From positions 38,201-102,200 of the forward strand of contig DAIDAJ010000127.1 in assembly GCA_027310665.1 (NCBI GenBank): a stretch of 64,000 nt of DNA. The letters run 5' to 3'. Made by a program: the position numbers and the translations under genes. The stretch comes from Sideroxydans sp. (GTDB lineage: Bacteria > Pseudomonadota > Gammaproteobacteria > Burkholderiales > Gallionellaceae). How positions within the stretch are numbered: the first letter of the stretch is position 1; every line of letters starts with the position of its first letter. The notes below the pieces were generated by a model. The model ran no database searches, was not told the DNA's origin, and saw nothing but the letters and a program-made list of their open reading frames with translations. This document shows positions 16,406-26,110 of this stretch, one piece after another.

Positions 16406-19400
16406 ATGTTCCGCACCTCGATAGGTAAAGCTGCCCTCTCTTCCTTCCGTCTCGACAAACTGCGCGCCGCGCTGGATGCCACGAAATCCGGCGTCACCCT
16501 CGAGGACACCCGCCACTGCTATTTCGCCGAACTGTCCGCCGAGCTGTCGCCGGCCGAAGCAGGCCTGCTGGACCGACTGCTCGGGCTAGACAAGGGCGCA
16601 GGCGCGCCGCAGACCGAAGGCAAGGTGCAGACCCTGCTGGTCATTCCGCGCCTCGGCACCATCTCGCCCTGGTCGTCCAAGGCTACCGACATCGCGCGTC
16701 ACTGTGCGCTGCCGCAGGTGACGCGCATCGAGCGTGGCGTGTTGTATTACCTCAAGACCAGGAGCGGCAAGCCTCTGAGCGAGTCGGAAAAGCAGGTCGT
16801 TCTGCCGCTGCTGCACGATCGCATGACCGAATCGGTGGTCAGCGACATCGCGGGCCCGTTGACTGAGCTCAAGACAGGCATCGAAGAGAGGATATTCAAG
16901 CACGGTACGCCGCAGCCGCTGTCCACGGTGGACATCCGCGAAGGCGGCAAGGCCGCACTGGAAGCCGCCAACCGCACGCTGGGCCTGGCGCTCTCCGCGG
17001 ACGAGATCGACTATCTGGTGGAGAACTTCACGAGGCTGGAGCGTAACCCCACCGACGTCGAGCTGATGATGTTCGCGCAGGCCAACTCCGAGCATTGCCG
17101 CCACAAGATATTCAACGCCGACTGGATCATCGACGACCAACAGCAGACCATTTCCCTGTTCGGCATGATCCGCAACACGCACAAGTTGCATCCCGAAGGC
17201 ACCGTGGTCGCCTATTCCGACAATTCCTCCGTCATCGAAGGCGCGGAGATCGAGCGTTTCTATCCGCGCAGGGACGGCAGCTACGCGTTCAGCCGCGAAC
17301 TCACGCACACCCTGATGAAGGTCGAGACGCACAACCACCCGACGGCCATCGCACCGTTCGCGGGAGCGGCGACCGGCTCCGGCGGCGAGATCCGCGACGA
17401 AGGCGCGACCGGTACCGGTTCCAAGCCCAAGGCCGGTCTGACCGGGTTCTCGGTTTCCAACCTCAATATTCCGGGGTTCATACAGCCGTGGGAAATATTT
17501 GAGAAGGGGGAAGAGGGAAGGGATAAGGGTAAAACCGCCGCTTCGCTGCTGAATTCACCCTTGAGCGCCGAAGGCGCGCTCCCTTCTCCCTTAAACCCTG
17601 CCCAGACGTACGGCAAGCCGGGACGCATCGCATCACCGCTTCAGATCATGATTGACGGCCCCCTCGGCGGCGCCGCGTTTAACAACGAAGTCGGCCGCCC
17701 CAACCTGGCGGGCTACTTCCGCACCTTCGAAGAGGAGGTCAACGGAGAAGTGCGCGGCTACCACAAGCCCATCATGCTGGCGGGCGGGGTCGGCAACATC
17801 AAGGCCGAGCACACCCACAAGCACGAATTGCCGAATGGCGCGGTACTGATCCAGCTCGGCGGTCCCGGCATGCTGATCGGCCTCGGAGGCGGCGCGGCAT
17901 CCAGCATGGATACCGGCGCCAATGCCGAGAACCTCGATTTCGATTCGGTTCAGCGCGGCAACCCAGAGATGCAGCGCCGTGCGCAGGAAGTCATCGACCG
18001 CTGTTGGCAGATGGGCGACGACAACCCCATTCTCTCCATCCATGACGTCGGTGCTGGCGGTATCTCCAATGCTCTGCCGGAACTGGTGCATGGCGGCGGC
18101 AAAGGCGCGAAGTTCGAATTGCGCTCGGTGCCTTCTGAGGAGCGCGGCATGTCGCCGATGCAGATATGGAGCAACGAGGCGCAGGAGCGCTACGTGCTGG
18201 CGATCCCGGTGGAGCGCGTGCTGGAATTCCAGGCATTGTGCGAACGCGAGCGGTGTCCTTTCGCGGTGCTGGGCACGGCCATCCGCGAAGACCAGCTCGT
18301 GGTGCATGACGAAGAGTTCGGCAACAACGCGGTGGATATGCCGCTCTCCGTGCTGCTTGGCAAGCCGCCGAAGATGACGCGCAAAGTACAGCGCGAACAG
18401 GTGAAACTGCCAAAATTCGATACCGGCAACATCGTGCTGAAAGATGCCATCGAGCGCGTGCTGCGCCTGCCCAGCGTGGCCGACAAGACTTTCCTCATCA
18501 GCATCGGTGACCGCACCGTGGGCGGCATGACCGCGCGCGACCAGATGGTCGGCCCGTGGCAAGTGCCGGTGGCGGATGTCGCCGTCACACTGATGGGCTT
18601 CAATACCTGCCTGGCCGAAGCCTTCGCGCTCGGCGAACGCACCCCCATCGCCGTACTCAACGCCCCGGCCTCGGGCCGCATGGCCATCGGCGAGGCGATC
18701 ACCAACATCGCCGCCGCACAGATCGACAAGATCGGCGACATCAAACTCTCCGCGAACTGGATGGCCGCCGCCGGACATCACGGCGAAGACGCCGCGCTGT
18801 TCGACACCGTCAAGGCTGTGGGCATGGAGTTGTGCCCGCACCTGGGCATCAGCATCCCGGTGGGCAAAGACTCCATGTCGATGAAGACTGCCTGGAAAGA
18901 GGGCGAGCAGAGCAAGGCTGTCACCGCGCCGCTGTCGCTCATCGTTACTGCGTTTGCGCCATGCAGCGATGCGCGCAAGACGCTCACCCCGCAACTCGTG
19001 GCCGACACCGACACCGTCGTGCTGCTGTTCGATCTGGGCGGCGGCAAGAACCGCCTCGGCGGCTCCGCGCTGGCGCAGGTGTACAAGCAAGTCGGCGATG
19101 TGGCGCCGGACGTGGATAGCGCCAAAAAGCTCAAGGCTTTTTTCAACCTCATTCAGCGCTTCAACCGCGAAGGCAGGCTGCTGGCCTACCATGATCGTTC
19201 CGACGGCGGCATGCTGGCAGCCCTGTGCGAGATGAGCTTTGCTTCGCACATCGGCCTGGATATCCGCCTGGACGAATGCAAGGGCGACGACCTCGGCATC
19301 CTGTTCAATGAAGAGCTCGGCGCGCTGGTGCAGGTGCGCCGCGCCGACCTGGCCGACATTTTCGTGCAGTGCGACGACGCGGGCCTTTCCAGCGTGCACG

Positions 19401-20449
19401 AAGTGGCGCGCCTCAACACCAGCGGCACGATCAATATCACGCGCGGCAAGACGCAGTTGTACGGCGAGAACGCGATCACGCTGCGCCGCATCTGGTCCGA
19501 GACAACGTACCAGCTTCAGAAACTGCGCGACAACCCGGCCTGCGCGCAACAGGAATACGACCGCACGCTGGATGCGAAAGACCCGGGCCTGAATGTGAAG
19601 CTGACCTACGATCCGAATGAGGACCCCGCTGCCGCACTCGGCACTCGGCACTCGGCTCTCGGTACCGTTCTTTCCCGTCCCAAAATGGCCATCCTGCGCG
19701 AGCAGGGCGTGAACGGCCACGTCGAGATGGCCGCCGCATTCGACCGCGCCGGTTTCACCGCCGTGGATGTGCATATGAGCGACATCATCAGCGGCCGCGT
19801 GACGCTGGCCGATTTCAAGGGCGTGGTGGCCTGCGGCGGTTTCTCCTACGGCGACGTGCTGGGCGCCGGTGAGGGCTGGGCGAAATCCATCCTGTTCAAC
19901 CCGAGGGCGCGCGACGAGTTCGAGGGATTCTTCAAAAGAAACGATACGTTCGCCGTGGGCGTGTGCAACGGCTGCCAGATGATGAGCAACCTGCACGAGA
20001 TCATCCCCGGCGCCGAGAACTGGGCGCACTTCGCGCGCAACCAGTCGGAACAGTTCGAGGCGCGCTTCGTGATGGTGGAAGTGCAGCAGACGCCGTCCAT
20101 CCTGTTCGACGGCATGGCCGGCAGCCGCATGCCCATCGTCGTGGCACACGGCGAGGGCTATGCAGACTTCGGCAACACCAAGCGCCTGCATGACGCACAA
20201 CCGCTGGTCACGCTGCGCTATGTCGATCACTACGGCAAACCGACGACGACCTATCCGCTCAACCCCAACGGCTCGCCGCAAGGCATCACCGGACTTACCA
20301 CGCCGGACGGGCGCTTCAGCATCATGATGCCGCACCCGGAGCGCGTGTTCCGTGCCGTGCAGAATTCCTGGTATCCGAAGGAGTGGCAGGAGAATGGGGC
20401 ATGGCTGCGCATGTTCCAGAATGCGAGGAAGTGGGTGGCGCAGAGTTGA
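16406..20449 (+). CDS. purL: Phosphoribosylformylglycinamidine synthase (single-chain PurL)
   Basis: A 1347-residue single-chain FGAM synthase for step four of purine synthesis, using glutamine and ATP. The FGAM domain holds [35 protein letters not shown] and [16 protein letters not shown]. The C-terminal glutamine amidotransferase (about 1090-1347) has VCNGCQMM with the nucleophile Cys and [10 protein letters not shown] for the triad His/Glu. E. coli PurL is about 1295 residues; most of the extra length comes from a 38-codon insertion at 17495-17608 (between QPWE and YGKPGRIA) and a short one around 19635-19662. Both keep the frame and lie in loops. The C-terminal codons are duplicated 445 bp downstream. 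Confidence 0.97.
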   Translation: MFRTSIGKAALSSFRLDKLRAALDATKSGVTLEDTRHCYFAELSAELSPAEAGLLDRLLGLDKGAGAPQTEGKVQTLLVIPRLGTISPWSSKATDIARHCALPQVTRIERGVLYYLKTRSGKPLSESEKQVVLPLLHDRMTESVVSDIAGPLTELKTGIEERIFKHGTPQPLSTVDIREGGKAALEAANRTLGLALSADEIDYLVENFTRLERNPTDVELMMFAQANSEHCRHKIFNADWIIDDQQQTISLFGMIRNTHKLHPEGTVVAYSDNSSVIEGAEIERFYPRRDGSYAFSRELTHTLMKVETHNHPTAIAPFAGAATGSGGEIRDEGATGTGSKPKAGLTGFSVSNLNIPGFIQPWEIFEKGEEGRDKGKTAASLLNSPLSAEGALPSPLNPAQTYGKPGRIASPLQIMIDGPLGGAAFNNEVGRPNLAGYFRTFEEEVNGEVRGYHKPIMLAGGVGNIKAEHTHKHELPNGAVLIQLGGPGMLIGLGGGAASSMDTGANAENLDFDSVQRGNPEMQRRAQEVIDRCWQMGDDNPILSIHDVGAGGISNALPELVHGGGKGAKFELRSVPSEERGMSPMQIWSNEAQERYVLAIPVERVLEFQALCERERCPFAVLGTAIREDQLVVHDEEFGNNAVDMPLSVLLGKPPKMTRKVQREQVKLPKFDTGNIVLKDAIERVLRLPSVADKTFLISIGDRTVGGMTARDQMVGPWQVPVADVAVTLMGFNTCLAEAFALGERTPIAVLNAPASGRMAIGEAITNIAAAQIDKIGDIKLSANWMAAAGHHGEDAALFDTVKAVGMELCPHLGISIPVGKDSMSMKTAWKEGEQSKAVTAPLSLIVTAFAPCSDARKTLTPQLVADTDTVVLLFDLGGGKNRLGGSALAQVYKQVGDVAPDVDSAKKLKAFFNLIQRFNREGRLLAYHDRSDGGMLAALCEMSFASHIGLDIRLDECKGDDLGILFNEELGALVQVRRADLADIFVQCDDAGLSSVHEVARLNTSGTINITRGKTQLYGENAITLRRIWSETTYQLQKLRDNPACAQQEYDRTLDAKDPGLNVKLTYDPNEDPAAALGTRHSALGTVLSRPKMAILREQGVNGHVEMAAAFDRAGFTAVDVHMSDIISGRVTLADFKGVVACGGFSYGDVLGAGEGWAKSILFNPRARDEFEGFFKRNDTFAVGVCNGCQMMSNLHEIIPGAENWAHFARNQSEQFEARFVMVEVQQTPSILFDGMAGSRMPIVVAHGEGYADFGNTKRLHDAQPLVTLRYVDHYGKPTTTYPLNPNGSPQGITGLTTPDGRFSIMMPHPERVFRAVQNSWYPKEWQENGAWLRMFQNARKWVAQS
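17495..17608. repeat. 114-bp in-frame insertion in purL with inverted-repeat character
   Basis: Compared with the E. coli protein as I recall it (QPWEEDFGKPERIV), 38 extra codons separate QPWE from YGKPGRIA. The DNA has purine-rich runs on the left (GAGGGAAGGGATAAGGGT) and their pyrimidine complements on the right (ACCCTTGAGCGCC, CTCCCTTCTCCCTT), with a GCGCC-GAA-GGCGC hairpin at 17564-17576. It looks like a mobile palindromic repeat tolerated in a loop. Confidence 0.6.
19635..19662. repeat. Tandem 7-bp repeat inside purL
   Basis: CACTCGG occurs three times in a row (19635-19655), followed by CTCTCGG. It encodes part of [10 protein letters not shown], which is extra compared with E. coli PurL at the linker before the amidotransferase domain. 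Confidence 0.7.
20390..20438 (+). repeat. Direct repeat copy 1: 3' end of purL
   Basis: This 49-bp segment, coding [15 protein letters not shown] in PurL, recurs at 20835-20883 with 41 of 49 identical bases, including an unbroken run of 19 (20399-20417). Confidence 0.85.
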
Positions 20450-20473
20450 CATACCCATATTGGGTAGTAAGAT
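20446..20473 (+). promoter_or_regulatory. Promoter with embedded palindromic operator for the winged-helix regulator
   Basis: TTGACA (20446-20451), a 16-bp spacer and TAAGAT (20468-20473) form a good promoter. The spacer is almost filled by the perfect palindrome TACCCA-TAT-TGGGTA (20452-20466). Initiation about 7 bp after the -10 would fall on the ATG at 20481, implying a leaderless message. The site begins inside the purL stop region. Confidence 0.65.
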
Positions 20474-20480
20474 GCCCGCT

Positions 20481-20888
20481 ATGGGCATGAAAGCCAAAAC
20501 CTCCGCTGTGGTTCGGCACGTCAGTTTATCCGCTGCGTTGTTTTCCACTACGCAGCAACGCGTGCTGGGATTATTGTTTGGGCAACCGGAGCGCAGTTTT
20601 TTTGCCACCGAACTGATAGGGTTGTCCGGCGGTGGTTCCGGTGCGGTGCAGCGCGAGTTGAAGCGCCTGGACGAAAGCGGCCTGGTGACAGTCAGGCGCG
20701 TGGGAAACCAGAAGCACTACCAAGCGAACCCTCAATCGCCGATTTTTGCCGAACTTTGCGGCATCGTGCATAAGACACTGGGACTGGCCGAGCCGCTGCC
20801 TGCCCACATCCCCCCCACCGAAAAGGTCCGACACGAGAACAGCGCATGGCTGCGCATGTTCCGGAATGCAAAGAAATTGGTGGGATGA
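20481..20888 (+). CDS. Winged-helix transcriptional regulator, truncated, with purL-like tail
   Basis: 135 residues from ATG 20481; ATGs at 20472 and 20487 are also in frame. The N-terminal 90 residues are an ArsR/MarR-like winged helix: FSTTQQRVLGLLFGQPERSF, a helix-turn-helix in GGGSGAVQRELKRLDESG, and the wing VTVRRVGNQKHYQANPQSP. This domain type normally continues into a nucleotidyltransferase domain after the KTLGLAEPL helix. Here that domain is missing and the protein ends in NSAWLRMFRNAKKLVG, nearly the C-terminus of PurL. This looks like a truncated regulator fused to a relic of the purL 3' end. A palindrome overlapping its promoter suggests autoregulation. Whether it is functional is uncertain. 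Confidence 0.7.
   Translation: MGMKAKTSAVVRHVSLSAALFSTTQQRVLGLLFGQPERSFFATELIGLSGGGSGAVQRELKRLDESGLVTVRRVGNQKHYQANPQSPIFAELCGIVHKTLGLAEPLPAHIPPTEKVRHENSAWLRMFRNAKKLVG
20835..20883 (+). repeat. Direct repeat copy 2: purL-like 3' end within the regulator gene
   Basis: This copy is 84 percent identical to 20390-20438 and translated in the same frame phase. Its product (WLRMFRNAKKLVG) is closer to the end of E. coli PurL as I recall it (WMRIFRNARKQLG) than the present purL end is, so it may be the ancestral 3' end. Confidence 0.8.
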
Positions 20889-20906
20889 ACGTTTCCCGAA
20901 CCCGAA

Positions 20907-21353
20907 TCATGCAGAGGGCTGCATGATCTCGACGAGCGCTGTGCGCAGGACTTCTGCCTTTACCGGTTTGTAAAGCAAGGGCAAGTTGGCCTCCTGAGCT
21001 GCCACATAGGTTTCCCTGGTCGTGTCGCCGGTGATCAGGAGAGCGGGGAGGTTGGCGCTATAGCGTTGCCGCAATGCGGCAATCGCATCAATGCCGTTGC
21101 TCGAATCGCTCAATCCAAAATCCGAAATGATCGCCGTCACGGGCTCCCGGTCGTGCTCCAGCATGCCCATGATCGCGTCTGTTGAATTGGCTGCGATGAC
21201 ATCGCAGCCCCAGCTTTGCAGAATGCTCTGCATGCCGACGCGGATGTCTTCTTCATTCTCTATGATGGCGATGCGTTGGCCGCGAGTATTGAATTCGGCC
21301 TGACCGCTTTCGGCCGAGGTTGTGTGAAAACCCAATTTCACCGCTTCCGCCAA
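20907..21353 (-). pseudogene. Receiver-domain fragment of a hybrid histidine kinase split by the IS
   Basis: 148 codons open from a TTG inside the IS end. Native sequence begins at 21315. The receiver domain has IAIIENEEDIRVGMQ, phosphoacceptor Asp in IISDFGLSDSSNG, Thr of LLITGDTT and Lys of LLYKPVKAE. Removing the IS and one GGCC copy joins this segment in frame to the kinase at 23012-24370 (…FRA-ESGQAEF…). The first 13 codons are IS-derived, and no good ribosome site precedes the TTG, so expression as a free receiver is uncertain. Confidence 0.85.
21312..21315. repeat. Left copy of 4-bp target-site duplication (GGCC)
   Basis: GGCC directly abuts the left terminal inverted repeat of the IS; the partner copy is at 23012-23015. 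Deleting one copy with the IS restores the kinase reading frame. Confidence 0.8.
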
Positions 21354-23011
21354 ACCATCTTTTCTTTGCCGAGCAGTTTATTCATATGACCCCGCTTTGC
21401 GCTGTAAAACTCGAACTGAGCATTCTGGGCGCCGCCTAGGGGACCCATGGGCCGTTAATAAAGCGCACAACCGCTCACGCGGCAATGACCCGCATCATTT
21501 TCAGCATTTCTGAAATGCCCAAAATATTCATGACACGCCTCAGGTTGTATGCAAGGACGTGCAAGCTCATTTCCGTGCTGACGTGCTCAAGCGTTTTCAT
21601 CAAGAAGTGCGCGGAACCCATCCGGAATTTTAGTGTTCCGAAGACATGCTCCACGGTGCACCGCCGTTGCTTCATTTTTTCCGGATTGTTGTCCAGGCGA
21701 TTTTGCATGGCATCCAGTACATCCTCATGCTCCCAGCGCCTTACACGCCGCTCTTTGCCGGTCGTACACAGCTCTTTGCGCGTGCATCTTTGGCAGCCTG
21801 CGGTGGTCCAGTAAGCGTTGAGTTTCATGCCATCTTCTATCGAGAAACCGTGATAGGTCAGTCGTTCTCCTGCCGGGCATTGATACTCGTTATCTTGCGC
21901 GATATAGATGAAATCACGTTTGTCATATCGCCCCAGAGCCCTGTTGTTGGATGTCATGGTTCTCGGCACAAAAGCAGTAATACCAGCCTGCTCGCACGCC
22001 AATATTTCCGGGCCCTTGTAGTACCCTCTGTCCGCAATGACTTCCAACGCCTCGCAGCCGAGTGCTTCCCGTGATTTCAATGCCATGTTGGAAAGCTGCG
22101 TACGGTCATGTCCAACATTGGTAACTTCATGCGCAACGATCAAGTGGTTCTGAGTATCAACTGCCGCTTGTACATTGTAGCCAACCATGCCAGTACCACG
22201 TCCGCTGGTTGCCATTGAGCGTGCGTCTGGATCGGTCAGGGATAATTGCTTATCCGGTTGCTGCTGCAAGAGAACCTCGGTTTCTTTGAGGCATTGCATG
22301 TGATCTTTGAGTTTTGCCAGCTTCTCCTTCAGTCGCTCCGCTGTCGCTTCGGTCTCGGTTGCCTGCGCTCTGTCTGCACTGTCCAGCGCATTCATGTAGC
22401 GCTCGATACTTTCATCGATCTGCTTCATCCGTTGTTCAAGTTTGTGCGGTGTAAAATTCTTGTCACGGTTGTTGACCGCTTTGAACTTGCTGCCATCAAC
22501 GGCAACGATGGCTTGGGTGAATAGGTTGAGTTGACGACACATTGAAACAAAGCGCCGACAAACATTACGAATGCCTTTGCCGTTGTCGCGGCGAAAGTCG
22601 GCGATAGTCTTGAAATCCGGCTTAAGACGTTCAGTGAGCCACATCAGTTCGACGTTTCGTTCCGCTTCACGTTCCAAGCGTCGGCTCGATTGAATGCGAT
22701 TCAGGTAGCCGTATATGTATATCTTCAAGAGCGTGGATGGATGATAGCCAGGCCGTCCGGTTACCGCTGGTGACATGCCCGAAAAACCAAGCTCGATCAG
22801 GTTCAGTTCATCGACAAATGCATCAACCACTCTGACCGGGTTGTCTTCGCCGATGTAATCATCGAGGCACTCCGGTAGCAAAGTAACTTGATTCCGCCCC
22901 TCGCCCTGAATGTATCGCTTCATCTGCTCGCCTCCGCCAATGTTCGTACATCAGCATTAACGCGCGATAGGAATTTTTCGTGCACAGGATGAGGTGTTTT
23001 CACACAACCTC
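21316..23011 (-). mobile_element. Complete insertion sequence, IS1182-like, 1696 bp
   Basis: Terminal inverted repeats are GAGGTTGTGTGAAAAC at 21316-21331 and its exact reverse complement at 22996-23011 (16 of 16). They are flanked by GGCC on both sides. The element carries one transposase gene (21475-22923, minus strand). The ends, size and transposase type fit the IS1182 family. It has interrupted a hybrid histidine kinase gene. The intact ends and full-length transposase suggest a recent, potentially active insertion. Confidence 0.88.
21475..22923 (-). CDS. IS1182-family DDE transposase
   Basis: A 482-residue transposase. The N-terminal helix-turn-helix part has MKRYIQGEGRNQVTLLPE, then TGRPGYHPSTLLKIYIYGYL. 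The catalytic core includes AIVAVDGSKFKAVNNRDKN (first Asp), VIADRGYYKGPEI (second Asp) and CTVEHVFGTLKFRMG (Glu). A coiled region (about 165-215) and a Cys-containing segment (CQRCTRKELC) are typical. The gene is full length, so the element may be autonomous. No overlapping frame or frameshift signal is needed. Confidence 0.93.
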   Translation of the reverse strand: MKRYIQGEGRNQVTLLPECLDDYIGEDNPVRVVDAFVDELNLIELGFSGMSPAVTGRPGYHPSTLLKIYIYGYLNRIQSSRRLEREAERNVELMWLTERLKPDFKTIADFRRDNGKGIRNVCRRFVSMCRQLNLFTQAIVAVDGSKFKAVNNRDKNFTPHKLEQRMKQIDESIERYMNALDSADRAQATETEATAERLKEKLAKLKDHMQCLKETEVLLQQQPDKQLSLTDPDARSMATSGRGTGMVGYNVQAAVDTQNHLIVAHEVTNVGHDRTQLSNMALKSREALGCEALEVIADRGYYKGPEILACEQAGITAFVPRTMTSNNRALGRYDKRDFIYIAQDNEYQCPAGERLTYHGFSIEDGMKLNAYWTTAGCQRCTRKELCTTGKERRVRRWEHEDVLDAMQNRLDNNPEKMKQRRCTVEHVFGTLKFRMGSAHFLMKTLEHVSTEMSLHVLAYNLRRVMNILGISEMLKMMRVIAA

Positions 23012-24370
23012 GGCCCTGAACGGCAGTGTGCCTTCATTCATGAAATCCTGCGCCATCGGTACGGTGACGGCAAAACAGGAGCCGTTGCCGGGCCAGGACC
23101 GCAAGCTGATTCCATGTCCGAGCAGTTGTACGGTACGTTTGACGATCGCCAGCCCCAGCCCCAGTCCCTTTTGCCGGTCGCGTTCCTTGTTTCCGATCTG
23201 GTAGAACTCCCTGAAGATGGCCTCGTGCTGATGGGACGGGATGCCGATACCGGTATCGTGCACTTCAATCGACAGGATGTCGCGCTTGTGGCGGCACCCC
23301 ACCACGATTCGTCCGGAATCGGTATAGCGCAGTGCATTCGAAATCAGGTTGCGCAGGATCTGTCCCAGCAACACGGGATCGCTGTCGATCAGCGCCGAAC
23401 TGAACACGAAGGACAATTGAATGCCCTTGTTCTGTGCGACCGGCAAAAACTCGTTCTCCAGTTCCTTGAACAGTAGCTGCACGGCAAAAGTACAACGATT
23501 CGGCTTGACGATGCTGGCATCCAGCTTCGAGATATCCAGCAAGGTCATCAGCAGTCCGCTCAGGGAGTTTGCCGCCTGGTGCGCGCGCAGCACCATGCTC
23601 TGGCTCTGGCTGGACAACTGTCTGTCTGCGCCCAGCAAGTCGAGGAACAGTACCAGCGCGGACAGGGGCTGGCGCAGGTCATGGCTGGCGGAAGCCAGGA
23701 AGCGCGTCTTGTCCCTGCTGGCCTGTTCCACGAGGTCGCGCTGCTGTATCAACTCCTTGACCAGCAACTCATTCTGCAGACGCAGTTCCACCGCATGGGC
23801 AAAGATATGGTTTCTTTTGAAGCTCAGCCACAGCGTCATCGGGAGAAAGATCAGCAACAGGACAAAAAGGATCGTGTGCAGCCGGTCCCCCACCGTTGCC
23901 AGCCAGATGATCTGCGGAACGAGCGTGGCAATTGTAAACATGCGCGATGGCCAGACGTAGGAGAAGCCTTCCGAGACTGAAGACGCCGAAGAGACCGCGC
24001 TGACGGCCACGATGAGCAACTGATATTCGGGAGGCAGGGATGGCAACATCAAGGTAAAGCCTATCCCCCAGCCCAGTCCTGCCAGGGCTGAATACCAGGT
24101 TTGAAGTTTCCCCCATTGATCGGCGCTCCTGAGTTCGGGTGCGCGGTGATAGCGGCGGATGTAATAGCTGCGCATGATGGTCGCCAGATAGACCATCGCC
24201 AGCGGTGGCGCATATTTCCAGGGAGACACGAATTGGTAGACCGCGATCACGACCAGTGAGAAGACCACTGCACCAGCCAGATTCTGGATATCGGATTCAG
24301 CGTAAAAGGCCATGACCTGCTCGGCCCTGATCGCATCGATTTTTGATTCCTGCAGAAAATGTTCACTCAT
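23000..24370 (-). pseudogene. Hybrid histidine kinase, N-terminal membrane and kinase part, interrupted by the IS
   Basis: 456 codons remain. About six transmembrane segments (residues about 28-200) are followed by a coiled linker, the phosphoacceptor motif FLASASHDLRQPLSALVLFL (His near 237), the N box (LRNLISNALRYTDSG), G1 (VHDTGIGIP) and G2 (GLGLGLAIVKRTVQ). Native sequence ends at Ala453; the last residues (EVV) and the stop come from the IS. The original product would have been about 587 residues with a C-terminal receiver (20907-21311). The kinase core is intact, so it could still phosphorylate a separate partner; only the internal receiver is lost. Confidence 0.88.
23012..23015. repeat. 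Right copy of 4-bp target-site duplication (GGCC)
   Basis: Matches the GGCC at 21312-21315 and abuts the right inverted repeat. Confidence 0.8.
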
Positions 24371-24571
24371 GAAGTCTATGCCCCGCCAGGGTAGGGATCG
24401 TTATCGAACAGCTTCTGCCCACAGTCCCCTGATATTGGGGGCTGGGATGCAGGCCTGTCAAACAGATGCCGCAGGAAATGTCCGTTCAATCCCGCTGAGG
24501 ATATGTCGCGCGGGCAGATGATCGGGCGACCCTCCGCTCGCCTGATTATCTTGAAGCCTTCTGTTGCCGGC

Positions 24572-25936
24572 CTACCTGATCCACACTGTCTTCGCGTTCA
24601 CGAATTCATGGATTCCCAGTCTGGACAGTTCGCGCCCGTAGCCCGAAGACTTGATGCCGCCAAACGGTAAACGCGGATCAGATTTGACCATGCCGTTGAT
24701 GAAGCTGCATCCGGCCTGGATGTGCGTCGCCAGTTGCTCGGCCCGTGCAACGTCCTTGCTCCAGATCGATGAACCAAGCCCGAATCTGGTCTCGTTTGCG
24801 ATGTGCAGCGCATCCTCTTCGTTCGCGGCGCGGATCACGATGGCGACCGGACCGAACAGCTCTTCGTGGTAAGCGCAGGCCCCGGAGGTGACGCGATCCA
24901 GAATGGATGGCTGGTAGAAGAACCCTTCGCGCTCGACCGGCTTGCACCCGGTCACTGCGATCGCCCCGTGGGCAATCGATTCGGTGATCTGGCGGTGCAG
25001 GTTGTCGCGCAGGTCGAGGCGGGCCATGGGGCCGATCTGCGTGGTCTCGTCCATCGGGTCGCCGAGCTTGAGCGCTTCCACTTTCGTTTTGAGGCGGCGC
25101 AAAAATTCCTCCGCGATCTGCGGTACGAGGATGAACCGCTTCGCCGCGATGCACGATTGCCCGCCATTGAGGTAGCGCGAGGCAACGGCCATATTGACTG
25201 CCAATTCGAGATCGGCATCGTGCAGCACGATGAACGGGTCGGAGCCGCCCAATTCCAGTACGCATTTCTTCAGGTGCTGGCCGGCACACGCCGCCACTTT
25301 GCGTCCTGCAGCCTCCGATCCGGTGAGCGTCACGGCGTGGATATGCGGGCTGGCGATCACCCCGGCGACGTGCTCGACCTCGATCATCAGGTTCGTGAAC
25401 ACCCCCTCCGGCAAACCGCTGTCGCGAAAGATCGCCGCAATCGCAAGCGCGCACTGCGGAACGTTGGGTGCATGCTTCAACGCTACTGCGTTCCCTGCCA
25501 TCAAGGCTGGCGCGGCTGCGCGGAACACTTGCCAGAAAGGAAAGTTCCACGGCATGACGGCCAGCACCACGCCGAGCGGGTAATGCGCGACATAACTTTT
25601 GCCGGCATCCGATGCAATCGCTTCGTCACGCAGAAAACCCTCGGCCTGTTCGGCGTAAAAGTCGCAAGCACCCGCGCATTTTTCGACTTCAGCGCGCGCC
25701 TCGCGCAGCGGCTTGCCCATCTCCAGCGTGATGAGCGCCGCATATTGCCCAAGCTGCGCACGCAACAGGGCCGCTGCATTGCGCAGTATTCCGGCGCGCC
25801 GGGAAAAAGGGGTTTGCGCCCAATTTTGCTGCGCGCGGTGGGCCTTTTCCAGTGTTTCATTCAATAGGTCGACATCCCAACTGGTATGGGACTGGATCAC
25901 CTGGTCGTTTGCCGGATTGCGGCTTGTAAAGGACAT
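24572..25936 (-). CDS. sad: NAD(P)+-dependent succinate-semialdehyde dehydrogenase, Sad/YneI type
   Basis: A 454-residue aldehyde dehydrogenase. ATG 25936 is chosen because similarity begins there (MSFTSRNPAND); a longer open frame extends upstream without support. Motifs: MPWNFPFWQVFRAAAPALMAGN, KHAPNVPQCA (a YneI-like signature), LELGGSDPFIVL with the general-base Glu, NGGQSCIAAKRF with the catalytic Cys, and EELFGPVAIV. It would oxidise succinate semialdehyde to succinate, feeding the TCA cycle. It is monocistronic, between the interrupted kinase gene and a divergent ankyrin gene. Other aldehyde substrates are possible. Confidence 0.85.
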   Translation of the reverse strand: MSFTSRNPANDQVIQSHTSWDVDLLNETLEKAHRAQQNWAQTPFSRRAGILRNAAALLRAQLGQYAALITLEMGKPLREARAEVEKCAGACDFYAEQAEGFLRDEAIASDAGKSYVAHYPLGVVLAVMPWNFPFWQVFRAAAPALMAGNAVALKHAPNVPQCALAIAAIFRDSGLPEGVFTNLMIEVEHVAGVIASPHIHAVTLTGSEAAGRKVAACAGQHLKKCVLELGGSDPFIVLHDADLELAVNMAVASRYLNGGQSCIAAKRFILVPQIAEEFLRRLKTKVEALKLGDPMDETTQIGPMARLDLRDNLHRQITESIAHGAIAVTGCKPVEREGFFYQPSILDRVTSGACAYHEELFGPVAIVIRAANEEDALHIANETRFGLGSSIWSKDVARAEQLATHIQAGCSFINGMVKSDPRLPFGGIKSSGYGRELSRLGIHEFVNAKTVWIR

Positions 25937-26110
25937 GGTCTTCGTGCCTTCTGGGTTTGTCGGATAGCCCGGAATTCCATACATCCGGGGAATCCATATT
26001 AACCATTTATCCGAATTTGGTCGTCCGTTTGTCGTTTCCGAAAAAAGCTCAAGCCGATACCCATTATTCTCGTGGCGCAATTATTGCTGAACTTGCAGAA
26101 AGGGGGCATC

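Noticed and set aside
17633..20608. 991-codon open frame antisense to purL
   Set aside because: It mirrors the codon bias of purL, has no recognisable domains and no ribosome site; purL is certain.
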